Source: Ridgeia piscesae (taxonomy: Eukaryota > Annelida > Polychaeta > Sabellida > Siboglinidae). Taken from it: a DNA stretch of 64,000 nucleotides. Of this stretch, positions 24,619-35,100 are shown one piece after another (position 1 is the first letter of the stretch; the number at the start of each line of letters is the position of its first letter). The stretch is from the NCBI GenBank assembly GCA_025642075.2, contig JAODUO010000074.1:62001-126000 (forward strand). Direction: 5' to 3'. The notes beneath the pieces were generated by a model. That model saw nothing but the letters and a program-made list of their open reading frames with translations. It ran no database searches and was not told where the DNA came from. Both the position numbers and the translations under genes were made by a program.

Positions 24619-26133
24619 CCAATCAGGAATAAGTGAAGTTATGTCGGGAAACGACCAGTGCAAAAAATATTTAGTCCAGGTCTTAGTCTTTATGCAGGAT
24701 AAACATTTTTCACAGACAGTTTTTTCACAGTGGAGTTAATTACATCAAGATTTTGTTCCCCAGAAGTAAACTAAAAACAGTGGGCCCCTTTTTCAGGAAT
24801 TTTAAAGTGAAGTTTAATTTCAAACCCGTGCAAAATATTTTAGCCCAAAGGGTTTTAAAAGCCCTTTATGCAGAGGATAAAAAATTTGTCAGTAACAGCT
24901 GTTTTGCTGGTTAGTGTTTCTGGAGAAATGTTATTGTGGACAACTGAACTGTGAAAGGCAGATGCTTCTTATTTTGGTTATATGATTACCAGTCATGTGT
25001 CATAAATAACAATTTCTTAACACCAGAGAAATTTCACCGAATGGCAACCTTTTGATATATAACTGAGTCATGTTATAACATGTGAATTAATACCATACGA
25101 TAATTAGTTTTTGTTATATTTTTCTGATATCATTTGGGCCGTTAGATCATCCACATTCATCCAACTTTTGTTGCTAAAACTAAGCTCAATGTTGGGAAAC
25201 GTGCTTTCCCTGTAGCAGTGCCAACAATCTGGAATTAATCCCTGATGACAATAAAAATCTTTCTTTATAAAAACTCAAAACATACTTGTTTGAAATACAT
25301 TTCCACCATAAATTGTTGCCTCCCTGTTTTAGGATTACGCCTAACAATTTTGTATGTTGCACCTTTGAGCTTGAATTTTCAAGGAATTACACACTAGTGT
25401 AGTAGAAGTGTTACAAGTACTGACTTAATTACTTTCTTAACTATTATAACTACCACCTCAAGCACATTTATATTCATTTCTTGTACACGAGATCATGAGA
25501 TGTATGACGAATATCCGTCAAGTGAATTGAATGGACCTGAATTATGACTACTTGGTAGTAACCAGTCTGAATCTGATACCTCCTCAGCCCTGGCTCCAGT
25601 GTTGACTGCAGGGATATATTGATCACTTGCCTTGAACACACTGCACTGACAACAAACACATTGTGGTCAAATTGCAATCTTTGGCCACATTCACCCAGCA
25701 TGTCCAACACCTTCCGTAGGGCCGCACTGATAGAGTGCGTGGTTATGGCATGCCGATAACGTGCTAAGCTGTCGACGATGGAACGTATCCAGCTGGACTC
25801 AATCCCCACTCCGGACCCTACAGGCACCCTTGGGGAGGAACTGGGAAGGGATGAAAGCTTTGTTCAGTTGCTGAAGCGTTTAGTTGGCAGACAGGTTCTC
25901 GCACACGATGTTGCGGAATTGTTAGGGCACACCTTTCACTCCCAGTGAATGGAGGGTGAGAATCCTGGCCAATGAAGACGTTTTTGTACTGTTTGGAATG
26001 GTCAAGTAAAGTGCTATGGACACACATTTCATGTCAGCGTTTATTCTTATAATGTTGTGTGTACATCATGGAATACACCCTGTGTTTGACAACAACTAGG
26101 CTCAATTATTATGTTATAATCATTATACTATGT
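24619..26133. other. Spacer with remnants of short repeats
   Basis: Two fragments at about 24670-24710 and 24825-24880 carry GTGCAAAATATTTTAG and CTTTATGCAGGATAAA-type words seen in the MITE family at 32366 and 48102, so they look like degraded copies. The rest is unique. Confidence 0.4.
25474..25827 (-). other. Unrecognised minus-strand open frame
   Basis: A 117-codon open frame, less AT-rich than its surroundings, with an adjacent open segment at 25818-26027 in another frame. The product (region RYRHAITTHSISAALRKVLD) is not of low complexity and could be an exon or the decayed end of a gene or transposon. I do not recognise it. No convincing splice junction joins the two segments. Confidence 0.15.
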
Positions 26134-26328
26134 ATCATTCATTCATTCATTCATTCATTCATTCATTCATTCATTCATTCATTCATTCATTCATTCATTC
26201 ATTCATTCATTCATTCATTCATTCATTCATTCATCCATCCATTCCATCCATCCATCCATCCATCCATCCATCCATCATCCATCCATCCATCCATCCATCC
26301 ATCCATCCATCCATCCATCCATTCATTA
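26134..26328. repeat. ATTC/ATCC tetranucleotide tract
   Basis: About 24 copies of ATTC followed by about 20 copies of ATCC with two small interruptions. The sharp change of motif suggests a point mutation in one unit followed by its own expansion. Confidence 0.96.
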
Positions 26329-26783
26329 CAGGACATTTTGGGGGTAAACTTGTAATCAATTATTTCAGTCAGAAATCTCCTGGCAACTTCTTCAAGGCAG
26401 CTCAGGGACGATTAAGTGATTACAGTGGAACCCCTCATTTAAGAGCGCCCCCCAAATCAGAGTGGGGCGGTCTTAAAACAGGGGTGGTCTCTCGTGAGGG
26501 GTTTGCAACATTCAACACTAGGGGGCACTTACAACGACTAACATCAACACTAGGGGGCGCTTACAACCCCTAAGTAGTAAAATACACAAAATAAAAAGTA
26601 GAAGATAAAAAATTAGATAACATATTAACAACAACAAAATCATTTATTCTGTTTATTTTATGTGACACATTTCGTTTTTTCTAAATAATATCTGATAAAA
26701 AGTATCCTAATTTTGAATCATTTTTTAATTATATCTGATAAAAAGTATTCTCATTTAATTTATTTAAAATTTGGACTAATGGG

Positions 26784-26826
26784 CTAAAAAGTGCTGCCAC
26801 CTCACGGCGTCTGGGTAATCGCACCG
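26784..26826. repeat. Copy of a dispersed AAAAAGTGCTGCCACCT motif
   Basis: GGGCTAAAAAGTGCTGCCAC followed by CTCACGGCG and CTGGGTAATCG. Related copies lie at 41818-41864 and 42101-42148, and a 25-bp version lies in EXTL3 coding sequence at 30464-30488. Confidence 0.6.
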
Positions 26827-27242
26827 CGGTCGCCATTTTGTTTTTCTTTCCAGCGCCGCAAAACGATCTTTTACTTTCTGATCTAATCATGAAAACGACC
26901 TCTTACAGCCGCGAAACTTCCTTTCTAATAACTCATATTACATATACATACGCTAGGTCATAAAATTAAATCATTGAAATTGCTGTGAAGAATAAAATTC
27001 ACAAATCTAAATCGTGCTAAACTAAAGTCGACTGTTATGCGCAGGCCGTAGATTACCATGGCGTTACGTCGATATTTTATCGCTAAATCTGGATTCCGGT
27101 TTTATCTTAAACTTACCTAAAACTTAGCCTAAGTTTCTAAAGTTTAACCATACACAAGTTTCTAAACTTTAGTCATACACAATATGGATATTTAATCGCA
27201 GAGTTACGCCTAGCCATGGACTGTAACCATGTCCGCCATGAC

Positions 27243-27908
27243 ATTTTGGTAAAGGGCACTTTGGTAATGGACATTTCGGTAACAGGACATTTCGGTAACT
27301 AGACATTTCGGTAACTAGACATTTCGGTAACTAGACATTTCGGTAACAATTAAGACCTTTTAGGTAACAAGACATTTTGGTAACAAGACATTTTGGTAAT
27401 ACTACTGAAGATAATCAGAGTCCAGTCTGCCATATTAGGAGGTAACCTGTTGAGATGTCAGTCAGTTAAACCATTTGTAAATTAGGATGGTCCAGACAAG
27501 GAACTTAGCTTTCTACCAGTAGTCAGACAAGGTGTAAAGTAGTGCTTGCCTCTGAAGGGAACATGGCTTTCAAATAGCAGTGGTGGTGGCTATAGAGTGT
27601 TCAACCACTACAGCCAACCAGTGGATAGCAGGACACATTTAAATCCAGACATACATAAGGTGAAGCTCTACATGTGAACATGGAGCTATCAACAACAACC
27701 AGGGGAAAAGCAAAGCTATTGTGGAATGGCTATACCAAGCATACAGAGAAAAATGTATGTTACCAAGGTGTCCTATTACCAAAATGTCTGTTACCAAAAT
27801 GTCCTATTACCGAAACGTCCAGTTACCGAAATGTCCTGTTACCGAAATGTCAGTTACCAAAACGTCCATTACCAAAGTGTCCTTTACCGAAATGTCTGGA
27901 TACCGTTT
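27243..27908. repeat. Foldback structure with minisatellite arms nested in the transposon
   Basis: The left arm (27243-27400) has about 9 copies of a 16-18 bp unit, GACATTTCGGTAACTA. The right arm (27765-27905) has about 9 copies of the reverse-complement unit, GTTACCGAAATGTCC. A unique spacer of about 360 bp separates them. The arms could pair over roughly 150 bp. This resembles foldback-type elements with repetitive inverted ends, but the family is not identified. Confidence 0.75.
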
Positions 27909-28364
27909 GCCATGATGTCTTGCCGGCGAGTTCTTGCGCGAGTTTGTTTCGTGAATTTTATTTGTTTCAATAATGCAAGTGATTTAATTTTATAACATAG
28001 TGTGTGTTTATAAATATATAAGATATGCGAGGAAAGTCTAGCGACTGTTAGATGTCGTTTTCATAATTCGGTCAGAAAGTAAAAGATCGCCAAAACGAAT
28101 GGTTGTTTTATTGTTGTTATGCGCGTTAGTCGTGCGTTTAATGAGAGTTCATTGCGATATTTAGGTTAACAAATGTGCTGGCCACCTATTGGATGGTCGT
28201 TCGACAGGGGTAAAATTCAAATTGCCATGGTCGTTGGTCGTGTCTGCCGGGTGGTCGTTGGTGAGGGAACGTTTATACAGCGTAGACATTCCCGTCAATA
28301 AAAACGGTCGTAAAAAGCGGGTGGTCGTAAATGAGGGTGGTCGTTCGTGAGGGGTTCCACTGTA

Positions 28365-28923
28365 GTGCATATTAGTCTTAGATCTTAAGAACAAGAATCC
28401 TGCTAAATCTGGTAACAAGTTTGCTGAATCAGGATGATTAAAGTTAAATAAAAGGCTACCTGGTACTGCAACAAGCTATTTTATTTTATCAAAATTATAT
28501 TTTTAATGCAACTTGTTCACACCCATCTATTGAGCAACCCAGAGGCATATCTGACCGTAACAGAACTTTCATCTTAACCTCGTCACTGGGAGATGTGATA
28601 ATCGCTCAGATCTCTCTAAAAAAGTACAGCATTTTTCAAATACATCAGTAAATAACTCTGTATACCTGTCATTTTACCTGGTCATTGTAGTGGTGTTTTT
28701 AAAAGGTACTAAGAAGTGAATGAACATCTACAGAAGTTGAGTGGCCCCTTGCACCTGGGAGGAGATGAAGTTACAACTGTTAGCATGCTAATTTGTACCT
28801 ACAGTCCCATGCATTGAAACTAAATTCAAGACTGTCAAGTATTTAACATTGAATGGATTTAAATTAACAAACTGACCCAACAAAAAAGTTACTTCACTAA
28901 TTCTGTTATCTTTGTGTTTACAG
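28365..28923. other. Spacer upstream of the EXTL3 start-codon exon
   Basis: Unique AT-rich sequence. It ends in TTATCTTTGTGTTTACAG (28906-28923), a good branch/polypyrimidine/acceptor context, which I take as the 3' end of an intron in the EXTL3 5' leader. Confidence 0.45.
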
Positions 28924-29165
28924 AGACATTGTGAGTTTCCCGTGATGGCGTTGACATCAACAACGGCAGGCGACGTGACAGTCATGTGGGAAAATGGATA
29001 ATGTACAGAATGGATTGTGCTAAAAACGTTGAACAGCCACTGCCATGAACATTGGAGGGTCTCTAAAGATAGTTTACATTGTTCCACTCTGAAGCTGGTT
29101 TGCACAAAACAGTAATCCGGGTCTGTGATGTGGAACAGCAGTGTGATTGGCTGTTTCCATTGGCG
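28924..29165 (+). promoter_or_regulatory. EXTL3: EXTL3 5' UTR portion with upstream ATGs
   Basis: Starts after the predicted acceptor at 28923 and runs to the chosen start codon. It contains several ATG triplets followed by short frames, which would be expected to reduce translation of the main frame. The exon boundary is predicted from sequence only. Confidence 0.4.
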
Positions 29166-32100
29166 ATGGCACAGTACAATTGTCAAATGACACACAAGAT
29201 GGCTGCCTACGACCATGGTCCCGCAGCCGCTCGAAACAGCTTCTTTCATTGGCTGATCCACGTGCTGTCAACAACGCGCGTGTCGCGACTTTCACGTATC
29301 GTCATCCTTCTTTTCTCACTCGTGATCTTTCTTCTGTTTGTTGCACATCACTACCTCTCGAGCAGTGGCTCCATCAGTGCCAACGGCAATGGACCAGGTG
29401 GCGCCGGCGGTCCGTTAGACAGGTTCGTCGGCGGCGAGCATGGCAGCGATGCGAAGATTTCATCAGATCTGCGATTTCAGATTGACGAGTTGAACCGCAT
29501 CAAGATATCGGTGAGCAACGAACTGCGTGACCTTGAGAAGCGACGTCAGAAGTTGCATGCGGAGGTCAGTGGGTACAACTCCCGCATCGAACAACACAAG
29601 GGTGAATATGAGGCCAGTGTCCTTGAACTCAATCAGCTGCGCATCAGCATCAAAAACACGAAATTGGAGCGTGAGGAAACGGCGAAGGCGCGTATGCCCG
29701 ACCTGCAGGCACCCAAGAGGGTGCTGCCTTCTCTCAAGGACTCTGTCAACATTCCCGCACCGGGGTCGTCTCTGTATTGTCGCATGCACAACTGCTTTGA
29801 CTACTCACGGTGTTCGTTAACGTCAAAGTTCCCCGTGTACTTCTACAGTCCCGAGGACTACAGCTTCACCGACGCGAGGCTAGAGCCATTCGTCAAGCTG
29901 TCGGTGGTGCACGCGCTCAATGCGAGTCCGCATGTGACCTTTGACCCCCACATGGCGTGTCTATACATCGTCGTCGTGGGCGACACAGTCGTGGCGCTGC
30001 AGAACCGGACGAACCTTGAACGCCAGCTTCGACAGCTGCAGTACTGGCACGGCGATGGACGCAACCACGTTCTGCTCAACCTCGCGCGTCACCATGGCAA
30101 CCGTGACATGTTCGACGGCATCGACACCGGGCGAGCGATTATCGCCCAGTCTGCCTTCACCGAGCTGTCCCATCGTGGCGGCTTCAACTTAATCATTCCT
30201 CCGTCACTCGGAATATCCCACGGGTCGGTGTGGCAGCAGCTGCCACCACTTGTTCCCGCCAGGCGGCAGCACCTGCTCTCATTTCAAGGACAGTTTCAGT
30301 ACGTGCAGAAGCTGGCTGCATTGTCCCCGAATCACGGCATGCAGTATTCTCAAAAACCGAATATAAATGGCGGTGCCGCAATTAAGGTGAACGACGATGA
30401 AGACGATGATGACACAGATGATGCGGCAGAGAACGCTTTCGACGCACGTCATGCAAAGCGCAGTTTAAAAAGTGCTGCCCCTGAGGGGCGGACAAATCAT
30501 GATGATCTCATTGGTCTTGAGAACACCATTGTGCAAACACTAAAGATGATGCAGGCTGCGTTTCCACCAGGGCGGGACGGGCTCGACGGATTCCACTTTG
30601 AGTTCAGTTGTGTCAAGGAGCAGATCGTTGGCGTCAATGCTGATTGGACGCTGTGTGGCCCGGATGCTGAGCGACACGACATGTTGAAACGTTCCACATT
30701 TGTGCTGATAATCGCGCCCTGCAACCAGTCAGTAATCTCCACAGTGCACATGCAGGTACGCTTGTATGAGGCGTTGAAATTTGGCGCGATTCCTGTGATA
30801 CTTGGTGAGCATGCTCAGTTGCCATTCAGTGAGGTCATTGACTGGCGACGTGTGGTCATCTTGCTGCCGAAACCACGTATCACCGAACTTCACTTCTTTC
30901 TGCAGTCGTATTCTGATGCCAGCATTCTGGATATGCGACGGCAAGGCAGACTGGTGTGGGAATCGTACTTCGGTTCGACGAAGAGCATCGTCAATATGCT
31001 GCTGGCGACATTACGGACGCGATTAAATATCCCAGCATTCCCTGCAAAAGAGTCGCTGTCCACGAGCGTGTTCAATGCCAGCTTTGTCCCCCTGGTGGAC
31101 AAAAATGTTGCTCAGCCTGAATCGGAGGACATCTTGGGGCCCCTTGAGGAACCATTTCCGTCACTCCGATATCAGAGCAACTTTACCTACAAGGGTGGGG
31201 TGTTTAATGAACCTGGTGACCCATTTACAATGTACCCTTTCACCCCATTCGAGCCAGTGATGCCGGGAGGTGCCAAGTTTATAGGTAATGTATCAATCAA
31301 GTTACAGTTGTATGTTTGTCTACACCAGAAATTGCTTGATTAAAAAACATAAAATGAATCACTTCAATATCAGCTATCAGTTTTGAAAATCAGTATTTCA
31401 TAAATTATATTAATTTGGAAACCTCAGACTTTATACATACATTATTGGTCATTTTTTACAGTGTGTTATTGTTGTATATAACAAAATTTAATTCAATGTG
31501 ACCATGACATGGAATGTGTATTGCATGTTTAATATTATGAAGTTCAAATTTAATACTCAACTTGTCTTTAATGTATTGTTAAAACGTACCTTTACAAGTT
31601 TAAATCAACATTGAAATAAAAATTTGCTAAATTGTAAGGTTTTAAATGGTCATAACTCAAGTGAGTCAAGTACCAGTTAAGTTACAAATCTGCATGCCTC
31701 CAATGCACAGTTTATCAAAGAAGAGTTGAGTGGACAGTGGAATATGTCAGTCGTTATGGTGTGACCGCTACACAAAAATCCATTCCTAGCTTATGCCAAC
31801 TTGCCAAACCCACCAGTGCCTGGTGAATGCACCGTACACAGTACCAATGTAAACATCTCCCATGTGAATTCCACAGGTCCATGTTAGATTGTCTAATCAT
31901 GTACTGCATGTAGTCTGTATAAACATTTACTGAGTACCGCTCCAGATCGGAAAACGTGGGTTTTTGTACAGAATGATTTTACCAGTGGTTGAGTGGCTGG
32001 TCTCGACATTAACACTGGCCAGTTTTTTTTAAATGGCCTGTTCTGGTCATCAGATTTCATATTTTACTGGCTCGAAGGTCAGTGAATTTATTGATGAGGT

Positions 32101-35100
32101 CAGTGACAACTTTCCCCTTGAGGTCAGTGAACTTATGAGGTTACTAGAAGTTAACGAAGCAGATAGTTTGAGAATAAATGACGTCTTTAGTATTATCCAC
32201 ATTTTAGAAAACTTCTTGCATGATTAGTTCATCCCTCAGTATTCGCCACGTGTTTGTGGCTATTGTTGTGCTGTGAATTCAGGGTTGTCCTCTAGTGACT
32301 GCATTACAGGTTACACATGCACCCTGTGCAATCATCTTTTACTTCCCCTGGCACAGACACCAGATCAGGGCTTTATGCAGGATAAAACCATTGCCAGTCA
32401 CACATGTTTTGGTGGACACATGGATGTCAACTGTTAAGTCAATTTACAAACTTTTAAATGTGTCTGATGACCTGAAATGGACTATATACAAACACACATG
32501 TGACACCATTTTCACTCACTTTCAAGGCATAACTAACAATATCTATGGTTTTAGAAGCCTCCTTTTTTTGCTCCTTTGCGTCCACCCATATTTCTACTCG
32601 TTCATATTCGTTTTTACCCGTCCAAATGACAGGTGGACGGGTCTCTACATAAAGCTATGCACCAGATAGAAGGGACCACTGGCTTTTAGTGTCTCTTCCG
32701 AAAGACAGGCAATGTGGGGTGAACCAAATTCCTCTTGATTGACAACTTCCTCTTGATGGACAGTCTAGTCTGTCTGTCCGGCTCCGTACCGCGTGACCCC
32801 CCCACCCATTATGCCATATCATTACATAGTAAGGATTTTGTCATTACGGACTGTTTCTTTTTCAGGATCCACAATTGGGTTCCGGCCAATAGGAAAGGGA
32901 GAGGGAGGTTCTGGGAAGGAATTCAGTGAGGCTCTTGGTGGTAACGTACCACGGGAACAGTTCACAGGTAAATAACACCTAGTCAGGCAGCTGGGGTAGT
33001 CTTTTGTTACAATTTCACGTAACTGCTGTGACTATCTAAGTGTAAGTGTCATGTAGTGTCCAGTATATCTCATGGTTACAACTTTACATACAGTACATTT
33101 GTGTAATACTTTGCAAGAGAGTTTCATCACGGTTAGTTTACCCTTTTAATACTGCTGTCATGTAAGTCACGGTTATATTTGTGATGCTGACATTCCCATC
33201 GTTACATTCTGCTCCTTCTTTTCCGTCTACAACCCATCTTGTGGTATTTCTACCTGTTCACATCGGGTTTTGCCCGTCCAAATGACGGGTGGATGGGCAT
33301 CTCCACAAAGCTGTGTTAATGGTTACATTTACAGATATGTTACCATGGTTACAGTTGTGATGTTGGTGTTGTGATGGTTACAGTTTTTATGTTAATGTTG
33401 TGATGTTGTCATGGTTACAGTTGTGATGTTCTCATGGTTACAGTTGTAATGTTGACATACGAACGAGAGATGGTGTTACTAAACGCCCTCTCCCGTCTCA
33501 AGGGTCTTCCACATCTCCACTCCGTCGTCGTCGTGTGGAACAACCCCCGTCTCCCTGCCGATGAACTGCGGTGGCCTGACATTGGGGTCAAAGTTCATGT
33601 GAGTTCACATGTAAATCAAAATAAAAAAATAAAATATAGTAGAATAACATATAAAGCAGTGGGTATTAATATTAAGTTGTGGAATCAATTACTACAAGAC
33701 CTCCGTGGATGTGATATGGTTTATCAGTTTAAAAATCAGTATAAAAGAATTGTGAAAGTTTGGATAAAGTTTATAGTAATGCCAACGGTTAGTTTATGAA
33801 TTCATTATGTACCAAGTCAAGTGTTCTGCAAAGTATAATTGTGTATCCATTATATATAGCAACTTGTATGTAAAGGTTGCAGCACTGTAATTCATGTCAA
33901 ATGTATTTATGTAGTGTAGTAATCAGATTACAAATTATAACTAGAGAATGCAAAACAAGGTGGTTTTTTTTTGCATTTCCTTTCAATAACTTCAATTTGA
34001 CTAATAAATTTAAATAAAATCACTGAAGAAATTTTTCAACAAAACCTTTGCTCGTCATCAAAAGAATCAATTCATGTACAAAATTCAACTTCCCTATTTT
34101 GAAACAGGCCATGGTGATACCCACTTTGCTGGGGCACAGTATAGAAACACAACCTGTCAACTATTTACTGTGTGTGATGTCTACAGGTGATACCCACTTT
34201 GCTGGGGCACAGTATAGAAACACAACCTGTCAACTATTTACTGTGTGTGATGTCTACAGGTGATACCCACTTTGCTGGGGCACAGTATAGAAACACAACC
34301 TGTCAACTATTTACTGTGTGTGATGTCTACAGGTGATACCCACTTTGCTGGGGCACAGTATAGAAACACAACCTGTCAACTATTTACTGTGTGTGATGTC
34401 TACAGGTGATACCCACTTTGCTGGGGCACAGTATAGAAACACAACCTGTCAACTATTTACTGTGTGTGATGTCTACAGGTGATACCCACTTTGCTGGGGC
34501 ACAGTATAGAAACACAACCTGTCAACTATTTACTGTGTGTGATGTCTACAGGTGATACCCACTTTGCTGGGGCACAGTACAGAAACACAACCTGTCAACT
34601 ATTTACTGTGTGTGATGTCTACAGGTGATACCCACTTTGCTGGGGCACAGTACAGAAACACAACCTGTCAACTATTTACTGTGTGTGATGTCTACAGGTG
34701 ATACCCACTTTGCTGGGGCACAGTATAGAAACACAACCTGTCAACTATTTACTGTGTGTGATGTCTACAGGTGATACCCACTTTGCTGGGGCACAGTATA
34801 GAAACACAACCTGTCAACTATTTACTGTGTGTGATGTCTACAGGTGATACCCACTTTGCTGGGGCACAGTATAGAAACACAACCTGTCAACTATTTACTG
34901 TGTGTGATGTCTACAGGTGATACCCACTTTGCTGGGGCACAGTATAGAAACACAACCTGTCAACTATTTACTGTGTGTGATGTCTACAGGTGATACCCAC
35001 TTTGCTGGGGCACAGTATAGAAACACAACCTGTCAACTATTTACTGTGTGTGATGTCTACAGGTGATACCCACTTTGCTGGGGCACAGTATAGAAACACA

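Larger units (their letters stand above)
26423..28362. mobile_element. 1.94-kb non-autonomous DNA transposon with TA-flanked inverted ends
   Basis: The left end CAGTGGAACCCCTCA (26423) is the exact reverse complement of the right end TGAGGGGTTCCACTG (to 28362), and TA flanks both sides (26421-26422, 28363-28364). CAGTG-starting ends with a TA target duplication fit the pogo/Tigger branch of Tc1/mariner elements. Sub-terminal GGTGGTCG...GAGGGG words recur near both ends. No transposase frame was seen, so any movement would depend on an enzyme encoded elsewhere. A second inverted structure lies within it. Confidence 0.7.

Noticed and set aside
22650..24739. Open frames of 660, 652 and 353 codons across the 14-bp array
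   Set aside because: Two of them run through the same DNA in different frames and all encode the same HRELFTESCSQRV-type peptide. They exist because three 14-bp units (42 bp) contain no stop. No start context, domain or splice support.
29079..29165. EXTL3 start upstream of 29166
   Set aside because: The open frame extends back to 29079, but there it begins with TTG. The first ATG in frame is at 29166, and the upstream residues match nothing known in the family.
29147..31260. Other-frame and minus-strand frames overlapping the first EXTL3 exon
   Set aside because: Shadow frames of a GC-richer conserved exon; the EXTL3 frame is supported throughout by homology and splice phase.
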